This document shows positions 33,986-42,919 of a stretch of DNA of 64,000 nt, piece after piece (the first letter of the stretch is position 1; the number at the start of each line of letters is the position of its first letter). The translations under genes and the position numbers were made by a program. The notes under the pieces are model-generated. The model saw only the letters and a program-made list of their open reading frames with translations, ran no database searches and was not told the origin of the DNA. Source of the DNA: an uncultured Hungatella sp. (lineage in GTDB: Bacteria; Bacillota; Clostridia; Lachnospirales; Lachnospiraceae); the NCBI GenBank assembly GCA_910585435.1, contig CAJUEJ010000025.1:1-64000 (forward strand), read 5' to 3'.

Positions 33986-34645
33986 ATGAACAGTAAAAAA
34001 TATATTTTTTTTGATTTGGACGGCACATTGACAGATCCTATGACAGGGATAACCAGGTCGGTTCAGTATGCATTAAAAAGCTATGGGATTGAGGAGCCGG
34101 ATTTAGAGAAGCTGACGCCTTTTATCGGCCCGCCTCTCAAGGACAGCTTTATGAAATATTACGGCTTTTCAGAGGAAAAGGCCACAGAGGCCATCGGCCG
34201 TTACCGGGAATATTTTGCGGTTACCGGGATTTTTGAGAACCAGGTGTATGACGGGATCCCCCGAATGTTAAAAAATCTGAAAGACAGGGGAAAGACCCTT
34301 CTGGTGGCTACCTCCAAGCCGGAACTGTTTGCAGAGCAGATTCTGGAGCATTTTCATTTGAAGGCGTATTTTTCCTTTGTAGGCGGGGCCAGCATGGATG
34401 AGGTACGGGTGAAAAAAGAGGATGTCATCGCCTACGTCATGGAGTCTGTAAGGATGGCGGATGTGAAAGAAGCAGTGATGGTAGGTGACAGAGAGCATGA
34501 CATCATCGGCGGGAAAAAGAACGGGATGGATACCGTAGGCGTACTGTTTGGCTATGGCAGCAGGCAGGAGCTTAAGGCGGCAGGAGCAGATATACTGGCA
34601 GCGTCGGTGAAGGAACTGGAAGAGATTCTTCTGGCAAAAATGTGA
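33986..34645 (+). CDS. HAD hydrolase, phosphoglycolate-phosphatase-like
   Basis: 219 residues. HAD motif I FFDLDGTLTDPM near residue 8, an alpha-helical C1 cap, motif II VATSKP, motif III Lys in VKKEDV and motif IV MVGDREHDIIGGKKNG. The cap and the DP after motif I resemble Gph/PgmB-type phosphatases. The substrate cannot be told from sequence. Single gene between the pckA terminator and carD. Confidence 0.88.
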   Translation: MNSKKYIFFDLDGTLTDPMTGITRSVQYALKSYGIEEPDLEKLTPFIGPPLKDSFMKYYGFSEEKATEAIGRYREYFAVTGIFENQVYDGIPRMLKNLKDRGKTLLVATSKPELFAEQILEHFHLKAYFSFVGGASMDEVRVKKEDVIAYVMESVRMADVKEAVMVGDREHDIIGGKKNGMDTVGVLFGYGSRQELKAAGADILAASVKELEEILLAKM

Positions 34646-34768
34646 GAATACAGGGATTAGTGAATGGAAAATGGGAGAAAATCCCAGGAGTTTTGTTGAA
34701 TTTGCACATGGACACAGGAAAATCATCTTGTAGAAAGTGACAAAAATTAGTGAAAGTTCCAAAAATAC

Positions 34769-34797
34769 TTACATTTTTCTTATAAAAATGGTAAAAT
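34769..34797 (+). promoter_or_regulatory. Candidate promoter of the carD gene
   Basis: TTACAT (34769-34774), 17 bases, TAAAAT (34792-34797). A second TATACT -10-like site follows at 34803-34808. The region is very AT-rich. Confidence 0.45.
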
Positions 34798-34864
34798 AAC
34801 GGTATACTAATTATTAGAAGGAAAACAATAGTTTGATTTGATGTCAGGGACTAATTAAGAAAGG

Positions 34865-35386
34865 ATGGGTGGCTTGTTTAAAAAAGGTGAGTATATCGTT
34901 TATGGTACGACCGGCGTGTGTATGGTAAAAGACATTACAACGATGGACAGGGAGGATGCTCCGAAAGAGAAGCTGTATTATGTATTGGAGCCTGCGAAGA
35001 CAGCAGGGGGAATGATCATGACTCCTGTTGAGGGCAACAAGAGCATTATGCGCAAGGTACTGACAAAGGAAGAGGCTTATGAACTGCTTGACGGGATTAA
35101 AACCATAGACAAGCTGTGGGTTTCTGACGAGAAGCAGCGGGAGAGCAGGTACAGAGAGGCGTTAAAGACCTGTGACTGTAAAGCGTGGATTGGGATCATC
35201 AAGACTCTGTATGTGCGTAAGAAAGACAGGATGGTTCGGGGAAAACGGCTGACGGAAGTGGATGAACGGTATATGAAGAAGGCCAAGGAGAATCTTCAGG
35301 GAGAATTGGCTATTACGCTGGGGATTTCTGAGGGAGAAGTGGAGCGGTTTATCCTGGACAGGATCGGCGAGGAGGAGAGTCATTGA
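34865..35386 (+). CDS. CarD family transcriptional regulator
   Basis: 173 residues. N-terminal Tudor-like RNA-polymerase-interaction domain (FKKGEYIVYGTTGVCMVKDI, KLYYVLEPA, VEGNKSIMRKVLTKEEAYELLDGI) and a C-terminal helical part (YMKKAKENLQGELAITLGIS) as in CarD/CdnL/TRCF-RID proteins, which bind the polymerase beta subunit and stabilise open complexes. The start is uncertain: the AAAGG site lies close to ATG 34865, and TTG 34874 is better spaced. Ends 30 bases before the Fic gene. Confidence 0.88.
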   Translation: MGGLFKKGEYIVYGTTGVCMVKDITTMDREDAPKEKLYYVLEPAKTAGGMIMTPVEGNKSIMRKVLTKEEAYELLDGIKTIDKLWVSDEKQRESRYREALKTCDCKAWIGIIKTLYVRKKDRMVRGKRLTEVDERYMKKAKENLQGELAITLGISEGEVERFILDRIGEEESH

Positions 35387-35416
35387 CGATGAAATAATAG
35401 ATTTGTGGAGAATACT

Positions 35417-36025
35417 ATGGCTTTGGAAAACAAATTAGGTATTAATAATTCGGCAGAACTTGCAAGAGCAGAAGAAAAAATAAGCAAGGCTAAAGCCATC
35501 AAATTATATGAAAGCAGCATTGTTGAAGAATTTGAAGTTGGAAAATTTTCTGGGCTTGTCAAAATTCATAAATTCTTGTTTGAAGAACTATATGATTTTG
35601 CTGGAAAAGTAAGAACAGTAAATATTGCAAAAGGCAATTTTAGGTTTGCTCCTGTAATGTATTTGGACGCTGCACTAAAACATATTGATGCTATGCCGCA
35701 ATCTAATTTAGACGAAATAATTGAAAAATATGTAGAAATGAACGTTGCACATCCTTTTAGGGAAGGTAATGGAAGAAGTACACGCATATGGTTAGACTTG
35801 ATTTTGAAAAAGGAATTAAAAGTCGTCGTAGACTGGAACAAAGTTGACAAAGAAGACTATTTGCTTGCTATGGAAAGAAGCCCAATTAAAGATGTGGAAA
35901 TTAAGGTTTTACTGAAGAATGCATTAACAGATCAGATAGATAATCGGGAAGTATATATGAAGGGAATTGATGTAAGTTATTACTATGAGGGGTATAATAC
36001 ATTTAAGACAGAGGAATTGAATTGA
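35417..36025 (+). CDS. Fic domain protein (putative AMP-transferase toxin)
   Basis: 202 residues. The active-site loop HPFREGNGRSTR is at residues 112-123 with catalytic H112, and the flap region GKVRTVNIAKGNFRFAP is intact. Fic enzymes move AMP from ATP to Ser/Thr/Tyr of target proteins, and most are held inactive by an inhibitory helix or a small partner. ESSIVEEFE near residue 36 resembles the (S/T)xxxE(G/N) inhibitory helix but has E in place of G/N. GTGGAG precedes ATG 35417. The gene is clearly more AT-rich than its surroundings and sits with a small disrupted gene, which suggests an acquired patch. Confidence 0.9.
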   Translation: MALENKLGINNSAELARAEEKISKAKAIKLYESSIVEEFEVGKFSGLVKIHKFLFEELYDFAGKVRTVNIAKGNFRFAPVMYLDAALKHIDAMPQSNLDEIIEKYVEMNVAHPFREGNGRSTRIWLDLILKKELKVVVDWNKVDKEDYLLAMERSPIKDVEIKVLLKNALTDQIDNREVYMKGIDVSYYYEGYNTFKTEELN

Positions 36026-36029
36026 TTAC

Positions 36030-36340
36030 TTGGTCGAAACATATCACGAAGACGAAGAACGGATTAAAAAGAATGTACTCTCGGAGTCTCTTTGTGCCTG
36101 ATTTTGTGAGATGATTTTTTGTCCTATGTGCATAAATTTATGAGGCGTACGTGGAACGTACGTTGATTAATCCCCGGTGCATAGGACGGAAAATCAGCCG
36201 CAAAGGCAGGTGCAAGAGAGATTCCGAGAGTACATAAGATGAAAAAGGAGGAGTTGGAAGAGCTTTTAGAAGAGTATGAAGACCATAGCAGTATGTTTCC
36301 TCATGGCGATGAATACGATGGCTCTCACGAATGGGATTAA
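36030..36340 (+). pseudogene. Small acidic gene split by the 163-bp element
   Basis: The left part (from TTG 36030) reads VETYHEDEERIKK and the right part reads MKKEELEELLEEYEDHSSMF, then PHGDEYDGSHEWD and stop. Removing 36073-36235 plus one copy of the AAGA target duplication (167 bases) joins the two in frame into about 47 residues. The product is very acidic and helical. It follows the Fic gene by 4 bases. A role as Fic antitoxin is only a guess; I do not recognise the family. Confidence 0.6.
36073..36235. mobile_element. 163-bp palindromic MITE-like element, copy 1
   Basis: Terminal inverted repeats of 13 bases, ATGTACTCTCGGA / TCCGAGAGTACAT, and a 4-base target duplication AAGA (36069-36072 and 36236-36239). 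The whole element can fold back: CTGATTTT/AAAATCAG and GTCCTATG/CATAGGAC pair inside the ends, with CGTACGT-GGA-ACGTACG near the apex. There is no coding capacity. Copy 2 at 54766-54928 has the same length and differs at about nine positions. Confidence 0.85.
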
Positions 36341-36367
36341 ATAAATATAAGATAATTAATTTATTTG

Positions 36368-36404
36368 AAAGCATTTGGAATTTAAATTCCAGGCGCTTTT
36401 TATT
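36368..36404 (+). terminator. Terminator after the split acidic gene
   Basis: AAAGC (36368-36372) pairs with GCTTT, enclosing the palindrome TGGAATTTAAATTCCA, then TTTTTATT. Confidence 0.7.
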
Positions 36405-36438
36405 ATACAAAAAATTGCATATTGTAGGATGTTTTAGT

Positions 36439-36582
36439 ATGAGCATAGTTGTGGTAATGAACGAAAAACAAGGAATCAGCTTGCTTTGTGGAATTGGTGT
36501 TGTATTAGGAATTATTAGTGTGCTTACAATTCTATTAAGTGTGGTTATTTTTTTCTTCCAAAGCAAGAAAGCAACAAAATGA
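36439..36582 (+). CDS. Possible small membrane protein (47 aa)
   Basis: Begins MSIVVVMNEKQG and has one or two membrane segments (ISLLCGIGVVLGIISVLTI, LLSVVIFFF), ending in KKATK with positive charge. The ribosome site is weak (AGGA, 10 bases). The frame is open upstream to 36331, but that crosses a terminator. It lies in the AT-rich patch with the Fic gene. It may be real or chance. Confidence 0.35.
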   Translation: MSIVVVMNEKQGISLLCGIGVVLGIISVLTILLSVVIFFFQSKKATK

Positions 36583-36655
36583 ACAGATATTGAATTTTCA
36601 TCGTATACCATGTATAATGGGGCAATAGACAAAGAGAGGCAGAGGACAATGCTTT

Positions 36656-38083
36656 ATGAAAATACAGTTGCCGGAGGCATATAAAGAGTCTGTGAAAGCT
36701 TTGCTGGGAGAGGAATATGACGCTTATCTGGAAAGCTTTCAGCACCCTTTCAAACGGGGGCTTCGTGTCAATACGCTAAAATGGACTCCTCAGGAGTGTG
36801 TATCCAGAATGAGCCGAAACGGCATATGCCACGGCCTGACCCCAATTCCCTGGATCTCCAATGGCTTTTTTTATGAGGAAGGGGCAAAGCTGTCCAAGGA
36901 TCCCTACTATTATGCAGGGCTTTACTATCTTCAGGAGCCCAGTGCCATGATGCCTGCCTCTGTCCTGCCTGTACAGCCGGGGGACAAGGTGCTGGATTTG
37001 TGCGCCGCCCCGGGAGGAAAGAGTACAGAGCTGGGAGCAAAGCTTAAGGGAAAGGGGCTTCTGTTTGCCAATGATATCAGCACCTCCAGGGCCAGGGCGC
37101 TTCTTAAAAACCTGGAGCTGTTTGGGATTCCGGGCATCTGCGTTGCCAGCGAAAGCCCGGAGAAGCTTGCCCTGGCGTATCCGGAATACTTTGACAAGAT
37201 ACTGGTGGATGCCCCCTGTTCCGGAGAAGGTATGTTTCGGAAAGAACCGGACATGGTAAAAGACTGGGTGGAGAAAGGGCCAGGGTATTACGGCCCCATT
37301 CAGAGGGAGATTGTGGAGCAGGCTATCACCATGCTGAAGCCGGAAGGCATTCTGGTATATTCTACCTGCACATTTTCCAGAACAGAGGATGAGGAAGTGA
37401 TTCTGGAGGTTCTGAAGAAGCACAGGGAGATGGAGCTGGTTCCTATCCCCAGGTTTGAAGGGGCCTGCGACGGGGCAGGGCTGCCTGGATGCATCCGCCT
37501 GTTTCCTCACAAAATCCCAGGGGAAGGACATTTTCTGGCTATGCTCAGGAAGAAGGAGAGCGGGGAAAGGGATAAAAAGCAGCCGGGTCTGTCTGCAGAG
37601 GGGACGGGAAGGATGCCAAAAAAGATGCCTGGAGAGATGCCGGGAAAGATGCCGCGCCGTCTTGAGAAGAACAGGGAGTTCATGGAATTTATGGAGAAAC
37701 TTCCCGGGGTATATGAGCCAGGGCGCTTTTTTGTTCTTCAGGATTCGGTCTATTACCTGCCGGAGGATTTTACCGTGCAGGCAGGGCTTCGGTATCTGCG
37801 GACAGGCCTGTTTGTGGGAAGCATAAAGAACGAAAGATTTGAGCCAAGCCAGGCTCTGGCTATGACCTTAGGCCAGGATACCTTTGAGGACAGTATCTCT
37901 TTTTCGCGGGAAGATGAGAGGGTGATCCGGTATCTTAAGGGGGAGACCATTTTGCTGACAGACAGGGAGAAGGTGAAAAAGGGCTGGCAGCTGGTATGTG
38001 TGGACGGCTTTGCCTTAGGATTTGCAAAAGGGGCAGGTACGGTTTTAAAAAATAAATATTATCCTGGATGGCGGTGGACGTGA
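36656..38083 (+). CDS. RsmB/RsmF-type rRNA cytosine-C5 methyltransferase
   Basis: 475 residues. The SAM-binding core VLDLCAAPGGKSTELGAKLKG begins near residue 113. The catalytic cysteines are C188 in DAPCSGEGMF and C238 in YSTCTFS. N-terminal RsmF-like domain and a C-terminal PUA-like part (AGLRYLRTGLFVGSIKN). A linker near residues 320-340 carries a small repeat (MPKKMPGEMPGKMP). It probably methylates 16S rRNA. The next gene starts within its stop codon (TGATG), so the two RNA-modification genes are coupled. Confidence 0.92.
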   Translation: MKIQLPEAYKESVKALLGEEYDAYLESFQHPFKRGLRVNTLKWTPQECVSRMSRNGICHGLTPIPWISNGFFYEEGAKLSKDPYYYAGLYYLQEPSAMMPASVLPVQPGDKVLDLCAAPGGKSTELGAKLKGKGLLFANDISTSRARALLKNLELFGIPGICVASESPEKLALAYPEYFDKILVDAPCSGEGMFRKEPDMVKDWVEKGPGYYGPIQREIVEQAITMLKPEGILVYSTCTFSRTEDEEVILEVLKKHREMELVPIPRFEGACDGAGLPGCIRLFPHKIPGEGHFLAMLRKKESGERDKKQPGLSAEGTGRMPKKMPGEMPGKMPRRLEKNREFMEFMEKLPGVYEPGRFFVLQDSVYYLPEDFTVQAGLRYLRTGLFVGSIKNERFEPSQALAMTLGQDTFEDSISFSREDERVIRYLKGETILLTDREKVKKGWQLVCVDGFALGFAKGAGTVLKNKYYPGWRWT

Positions 38084-38802
38084 TGGGTGAAAAGATTCGG
38101 TTGGATAAATACCTGGCAGAGATGGGGCTTGGAACACGAAGCCAGATAAAGGAGGCGGCAAGGAAGGGCAGAATCAGGGTTAACGGGGTGACAGAAAAGG
38201 GCGCCGAGAAAAAGATTGATCCGGACAGTGACACGGTGTTGTTTGACGGCCAGGAGATCACTTATGTGAGGATGGAGTACTATCTGCTAAATAAGCCTCA
38301 GGGGGTGGTATCCGCCACGGAGGACACCCTTCACAAAACAGTGCTGGATTTGATTGACGGAAAACGGAAGAAGGAGCTGTTTCCTGTGGGAAGGCTGGAC
38401 ATCGATACGGAGGGGCTGCTTCTGATTACCAATGACGGGGACCTGGCCCACCGGCTTCTGTCGCCGAGGCACCATGTGGATAAAGTGTATTATGCGGTTG
38501 TAGACGGAGAACTGCCAGAAGACGCCCCCCAGCAGTTTAAGAAGGGGATCACCCTGAAGGACGGGATGGTAACCATGCCTGCAGGGCTGGAGATAAAGGA
38601 GGCAGGCAAAGGCACTGCCCAGGTGCTTGTGACTATACAGGAGGGGAAATTCCATCAGGTAAAGCGGATGTTTCAGGCCATGGGCTGCAGGGTCACATAT
38701 TTAAAACGGCTGTCCATGGGGCCCTTAAGGCTGGATGAAGGGCTTCGGCCGGGAGAGTACCGTCCTCTGACAGAGGAGGAGGTTCAGGCGCTGAAGCAAT
38801 AA
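38083..38802 (+). CDS. RsuA/RluB family pseudouridine synthase
   Basis: 239 residues. N-terminal S4 domain (IRLDKYLAEMGLGTRSQIKE, GRIRVNG) and catalytic motif GRLDIDTEGLLLITNDG with nucleophile D106; FHQVKRMFQAMG is the C-terminal family signature. Makes pseudouridine in rRNA (16S U516 or 23S). The start overlaps the previous stop as TGATG; an ATG five codons upstream is also in frame. Confidence 0.92.
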   Translation: MGEKIRLDKYLAEMGLGTRSQIKEAARKGRIRVNGVTEKGAEKKIDPDSDTVLFDGQEITYVRMEYYLLNKPQGVVSATEDTLHKTVLDLIDGKRKKELFPVGRLDIDTEGLLLITNDGDLAHRLLSPRHHVDKVYYAVVDGELPEDAPQQFKKGITLKDGMVTMPAGLEIKEAGKGTAQVLVTIQEGKFHQVKRMFQAMGCRVTYLKRLSMGPLRLDEGLRPGEYRPLTEEEVQALKQ

Positions 38803-38832
38803 ACTATACGGAAAGAGAAAAGGATAAAAGCC

Positions 38833-39519
38833 ATGAATTTAGACAATATAAAAGCAGTGATATTTGATTTGGACGGTACCCTGGTAGACTCTATGTGGAT
38901 GTGGCATGCCATTGACGTGGAATTTTTGAGAGAATACGGCTACGAGTGTCCCGAGGATTTACACAAGGTGATTGAGGGGATGAGCTTTTCGGAGACTGCC
39001 GTCTATTTTAAGGAGCGGTTCTGTCTTCCCCTGAGCCTGGAGGAAATAAAAGCCATATGGACCCGGATGTCCATCGACAAATACCGGTGTGAGGTTCCCC
39101 TGAAACCAGGGGTCAGAGAATTTTTGGCGCTTATAAAGGAAAAGGACATAAAATGCGGCATTGCCACCAGCAACGGGCGGGAATTGGTGGACACGGTTCT
39201 GCGTTCTCTTGGGATTGAAGAATATTTTCAGGCGGTAACCACAGCCTGTGAGGTGAAGGCAGGAAAACCGGAGCCGGATATCTATCTGTATGTGGCCGGC
39301 CAGCTGGGGGTGGAGCCCAAGGACTGCCTGGTTTTTGAGGATATACCGGCAGGTATTCTGGCTGGAAAGCGAGCGGGGATGAAGGTGTGCGCCGTGGAGG
39401 ATGAGTTTTCCCGTCTCATGAAAGAGGAAAAGCTGGCTTTGGCAGACTGGTTTATTGAGGATTATTTTGAGATTCTTAAAGAGAAGCCTGAGAGGGTGCC
39501 GGCAGGGAGTGAAGAATAA
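38833..39519 (+). CDS. HAD family phosphatase, beta-phosphoglucomutase-like
   Basis: 228 residues. Motif I IFDLDGTLVDSMWMW near residue 11, cap with LREYGYEC, motif II IATSNG, motif III K in VKAGKPEPDIYL, motif IV FEDIPAGILAGKRAGM. The KPxPDIY and EDxxxG pattern places it in the PgmB/YcjU-type subgroup; the DSM after motif I favours a phosphatase. The substrate is unknown. Thirty bases after the pseudouridine synthase. Confidence 0.88.
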   Translation: MNLDNIKAVIFDLDGTLVDSMWMWHAIDVEFLREYGYECPEDLHKVIEGMSFSETAVYFKERFCLPLSLEEIKAIWTRMSIDKYRCEVPLKPGVREFLALIKEKDIKCGIATSNGRELVDTVLRSLGIEEYFQAVTTACEVKAGKPEPDIYLYVAGQLGVEPKDCLVFEDIPAGILAGKRAGMKVCAVEDEFSRLMKEEKLALADWFIEDYFEILKEKPERVPAGSEE

Positions 39520-39565
39520 GCTTCTTTACGGAAGGAGTTTCATCGGGAAAAGGATGTGAGAGATT

Positions 39566-41539
39566 ATGAAGCCGGATTTTTTGCCTGTAAACAGAGAGGA
39601 TATGAGCATCCGGGGATGGAAACAGTGTGATTTTGTGTATATTTCGGGGGATGCCTATGTGGATCATCCCTCTTTTGGCCATGCCATTATCACCAGGCTT
39701 CTGGAGGCCCGCGGTTACAAGGTGGGGATCATTGCCCAGCCGGACTGGAAGGACAAAACCAGTGTGCAGGTTCTTGGGAAGCCGCGGCTTGGGTTTCTTG
39801 TTTCTGCAGGGAATATGGATTCCATGGTGAATCATTATTCTGTGTCCAAAAAACGGAGAAGCCAGGATTCTTATACGCCGGGGGGCGTCATGGGAAGGCG
39901 GCCGGATTATGCCACAGTTGTGTACTGCAACCTGATTCGAGCCGTGTATAAAGACAGCCCCATCATCATAGGCGGAATCGAGGCCAGCTTAAGGCGGCTG
40001 GCCCACTATGATTACTGGTCAGACAAGCTGAAACGTTCGATCCTGCTGGATTCCCAGGCGGATATTCTTTCCTATGGTATGGGGGAGCGATCGGTTGTGG
40101 AGATCGCAGATGCTTTGGAAAGCGGGATGGATGTGTCGGATATTACATTTGTAGACGGAACGGTCTACAAGGCAAAGGATCTGGAGTCTGTGTATGATTA
40201 TCACATGCTGCCCGGGTTTAAGGATTTAAAAAAGGATAAGAAGGAGTATGCCAGAAGCTTTTTTATTCAATACAGCAACACCGACCCATTTACAGGAAAA
40301 CGGCTGGTGGAGCCTTATGAGGACAATCTGTTTGTGGTGCAGAACCCTCCGTCAAAGCCCTTAAGCGAGGCGGAGATGGATGGGATTTATGATCTTCCTT
40401 ATATGAGGAATTATCACCCGTCCTATGAGGAGGAAGGCGGGGTTCCTGCTATCCGGGAAATTAAATTCAGCCTTATCAGCAACAGGGGGTGTTTTGGGGC
40501 ATGCAGTTTTTGCGCTTTGACCTTTCATCAGGGGAGAATCATCCAGGCCAGGAGCCATGAGTCTCTCATAAACGAAGCCAGGCTTCTGACCGAGGAGCCG
40601 GATTTTAAAGGGTACATCCATGATGTGGGAGGGCCTACGGCGGATTTCCGTTTTCCTGCCTGCGAAAAACAGCTGACGAAAGGGGCCTGCCCTGGCAGGC
40701 AGTGCCTGTTTCCGGAACCCTGTAAAAGCTTGCGGGCCGACCACAGAGACTATATAAGCCTTTTGAGAAAGCTGCGGGCTCTCCCTAAGGTGAAGAAGGT
40801 TTTTATCCGCTCTGGGATCCGGTTTGACTATGTGCTGGCGGATCAGAGCAGGGAATTTTTGAGGGAGCTGTGTGAACATCATGTCAGCGGGCAGTTAAAG
40901 GTGGCGCCAGAGCATGTGGCGGATCCGGTGTTAAAGCGCATGGGAAAGCCGGGAAACCATGTGTACCGCCGGTTTGTGAAGGAATACTGTGAAATGAATA
41001 AAAAGTTGGGGAAGGAACAGTATCTGGTTCCCTACCTGATGTCCTCCCATCCCGGATCCACGATGAAGGAGGCAGTGGAGCTGGCAGAGTATCTGCGGGA
41101 TCTGGGGTATATGCCGGAGCAGGTCCAGGATTTTTACCCTACGCCGTCTACCATTTCTACCTGCATGTATTACACAGGGTATGACTGCCGCACCATGGAG
41201 AAGGTCTATGTCCCTGTGAACCCTCACGAGAAGGCCATGCAGAGGGCGCTGATTCAGTACCGGAATCCCAAGAACTATGAACTGGTGGAGGAGGCCCTTA
41301 AGGCAGCCGGGCGGACGGATCTCATCGGATATGACAGGAAATGCCTGATTCGGCCAAGAGGCAGCAGCAGCTATGAAAACAGGATGGTGAAGCAGAAGAA
41401 AAATCCGGCCAAAGCCGGCAGAGGATATGAAAACAGCGGTGGGAAAAGAGATGGAGACCGGAAAGGAAATCCAGAAGCTTTTGGAAAGAAGACGAAAAGG
41501 ACTATTCGGAATGTGCATAAGAAGAAAACGGTGAAATAA
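39566..41539 (+). CDS. YgiQ family radical SAM protein
   Basis: 657 residues, near the family length. An N-terminal UPF0313 region (FLPVNREDMSIRGW, DYATVVYCNLIRAVYKDSP, GGIEASLRRLAHYDYWSD), then the cluster cysteines C309, C313 and C316 in GCFGACSFCALTFHQGR, and SGIRFDY, KVAPEHV and YMPEQVQDFYPTPST later. The C-terminus is basic and low complexity (KRDGDRKGNPEAFGKKTKRT). The reaction is not known to me. It is common in anaerobes and sits with other RNA-related genes. Confidence 0.93.
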   Translation: MKPDFLPVNREDMSIRGWKQCDFVYISGDAYVDHPSFGHAIITRLLEARGYKVGIIAQPDWKDKTSVQVLGKPRLGFLVSAGNMDSMVNHYSVSKKRRSQDSYTPGGVMGRRPDYATVVYCNLIRAVYKDSPIIIGGIEASLRRLAHYDYWSDKLKRSILLDSQADILSYGMGERSVVEIADALESGMDVSDITFVDGTVYKAKDLESVYDYHMLPGFKDLKKDKKEYARSFFIQYSNTDPFTGKRLVEPYEDNLFVVQNPPSKPLSEAEMDGIYDLPYMRNYHPSYEEEGGVPAIREIKFSLISNRGCFGACSFCALTFHQGRIIQARSHESLINEARLLTEEPDFKGYIHDVGGPTADFRFPACEKQLTKGACPGRQCLFPEPCKSLRADHRDYISLLRKLRALPKVKKVFIRSGIRFDYVLADQSREFLRELCEHHVSGQLKVAPEHVADPVLKRMGKPGNHVYRRFVKEYCEMNKKLGKEQYLVPYLMSSHPGSTMKEAVELAEYLRDLGYMPEQVQDFYPTPSTISTCMYYTGYDCRTMEKVYVPVNPHEKAMQRALIQYRNPKNYELVEEALKAAGRTDLIGYDRKCLIRPRGSSSYENRMVKQKKNPAKAGRGYENSGGKRDGDRKGNPEAFGKKTKRTIRNVHKKKTVK

Positions 41540-41552
41540 GAGGAGGATTCGT

Positions 41553-42047
41553 ATGTTCAGGGAAATGCGCAGAAACAGGCAGATGCTGTCAGAGGAGGAG
41601 TGTGTTGCCATCTTGGAGAGAGGAAGCGCAGGGGTTCTGTCGCTGCAGGGAGACGACGGGTATCCCTATGGAGTTCCCATAAGCTATGTGTATCACAAGG
41701 GTAAGCTGTATTTTCACAGCGCAGCACAGGGACATAAGATCGATGCCGTGAAAAACAGCCCCAGGGCATCTTTTTGTGTGATAGCAGATGATTTGGTGGT
41801 TCCCGAAACGTATACCACCCTGTTTCGCAGCGTTGTGGTATTCGGGCAGATCCAGGTGATTGAGGATGAGGAAGAGAAAAGAAAGGCCCTGGGGATTCTG
41901 GGGAAGAAATACCATCCTCTTGATACAGAGGCTCACCGTATGGACGTGGTGGATAAAAGCCTTGGGAGAGTGTGTATGCTGGAGCTGGGGATTGCGCATA
42001 TGACAGGGAAAGAGGCCAGGGAGCTGGCGAATATGAAAGAATCATAA
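41553..42047 (+). CDS. Pyridoxamine-5'-phosphate-oxidase-fold flavoprotein (NimA-like)
   Basis: 164 residues. The split-barrel start MRRNRQMLSEEECVAILERG, then GVLSLQGDDGYPYGVPISYVY, YFHSAAQGHKIDAVK and TLFRSVVVFGQI match the NimA/PNPOx-like group that binds FMN or F420. NimA proteins reduce nitroimidazoles, but most family members have unknown roles. AGAGGAGG lies before the ATG. Confidence 0.88.
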   Translation: MFREMRRNRQMLSEEECVAILERGSAGVLSLQGDDGYPYGVPISYVYHKGKLYFHSAAQGHKIDAVKNSPRASFCVIADDLVVPETYTTLFRSVVVFGQIQVIEDEEEKRKALGILGKKYHPLDTEAHRMDVVDKSLGRVCMLELGIAHMTGKEARELANMKES

Positions 42048-42118
42048 ACTCCCGGAGTCTGGACGAATCAGGCACAGAGAGACAGGGGGAGCACAAAATA
42101 AAAGTCAGGAGGCAGGCT

Positions 42119-42880
42119 ATGAAAATTGCAATTATTACAGGAGCGTCTTCCGGTATGGGAAGAGAGATGGCCGTGCAGATCGGGGATCGTTTCAGCAGGA
42201 TTGAGGAAATCTGGCTGATCGCCAGGAGAAAAGAGCGGCTGGAGGAGCTAAAAGGGCGCCTTCCGGCCAGAATCCGTTGTTTTGGGATGGATATCACCTG
42301 CGAGGAACAGAGAAAAGCCCTTAAAAAAGCCCTGGAGCAGGAGAAGCCGGATGTAAAGATTCTGGTAAATTCTGCAGGCTTTGGCAAAATCGGCCGGATC
42401 GGAGAGCTGGATATGGAAGAAGAATGCGGCATGGTCCGTTTAAACTGTGAGGCACTGTGTGCGGTTACCCATATGGTTTTGCCCTATATGAGAAAAAACA
42501 GCCGGATCATCCAGCTGGCTTCCTCGGCGGCTTTTCTGCCTCAGCCTAAATTTGGCATCTATGCGGCTACCAAGTCCTTTGTCTTAAGCTACAGCAGGGC
42601 TTTGGGGGCGGAGCTAAAGAAAAGGGGGATCTGTGTCACTGCCGTGTGCCCAGGGCCGGTGGATACGGAGTTTTTTGAGATTGCGGAGACCACGGGGCGT
42701 ATTCCTCTGTATAAAAAACTGACCATGGCAAATCCCCGGAAGGTGGTAAGCAAAGCTTTGAGAGACAGCGGCATGGGAAAAACCGTATCAGTTTACGGAG
42801 CTTTGATGAATGGATTTTGTATCCTTGCAAAAATTGTCCCTCACAGCCTGCTCATAGATATGATGGGGCGGTTGGGCTGA
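42119..42880 (+). CDS. Short-chain dehydrogenase/reductase
   Basis: 253 residues. Cofactor motif TGASSGMGREMA at residue 8, LVNSAGFGKIG (the NNAG position), catalytic Ser in LASSAAFLPQP and Tyr/Lys in YAATKSFVLSYSRAL, and CPGPVDTEF. An intact SDR, unlike the remnant at 20332. The ATG at 42119 follows TCAGGAGG. The substrate is unknown. Confidence 0.9.
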   Translation: MKIAIITGASSGMGREMAVQIGDRFSRIEEIWLIARRKERLEELKGRLPARIRCFGMDITCEEQRKALKKALEQEKPDVKILVNSAGFGKIGRIGELDMEEECGMVRLNCEALCAVTHMVLPYMRKNSRIIQLASSAAFLPQPKFGIYAATKSFVLSYSRALGAELKKRGICVTAVCPGPVDTEFFEIAETTGRIPLYKKLTMANPRKVVSKALRDSGMGKTVSVYGALMNGFCILAKIVPHSLLIDMMGRLG

Positions 42881-42919
42881 TTTTTATACCCAAAATAAAC
42901 AGACAGAAAGGCGCCTAAA

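Noticed and set aside
34865..36582. Prophage or integrative element around CarD and Fic
   Set aside because: Only an AT-rich patch with Fic and small genes is seen; no integrase, phage gene or attachment repeats.
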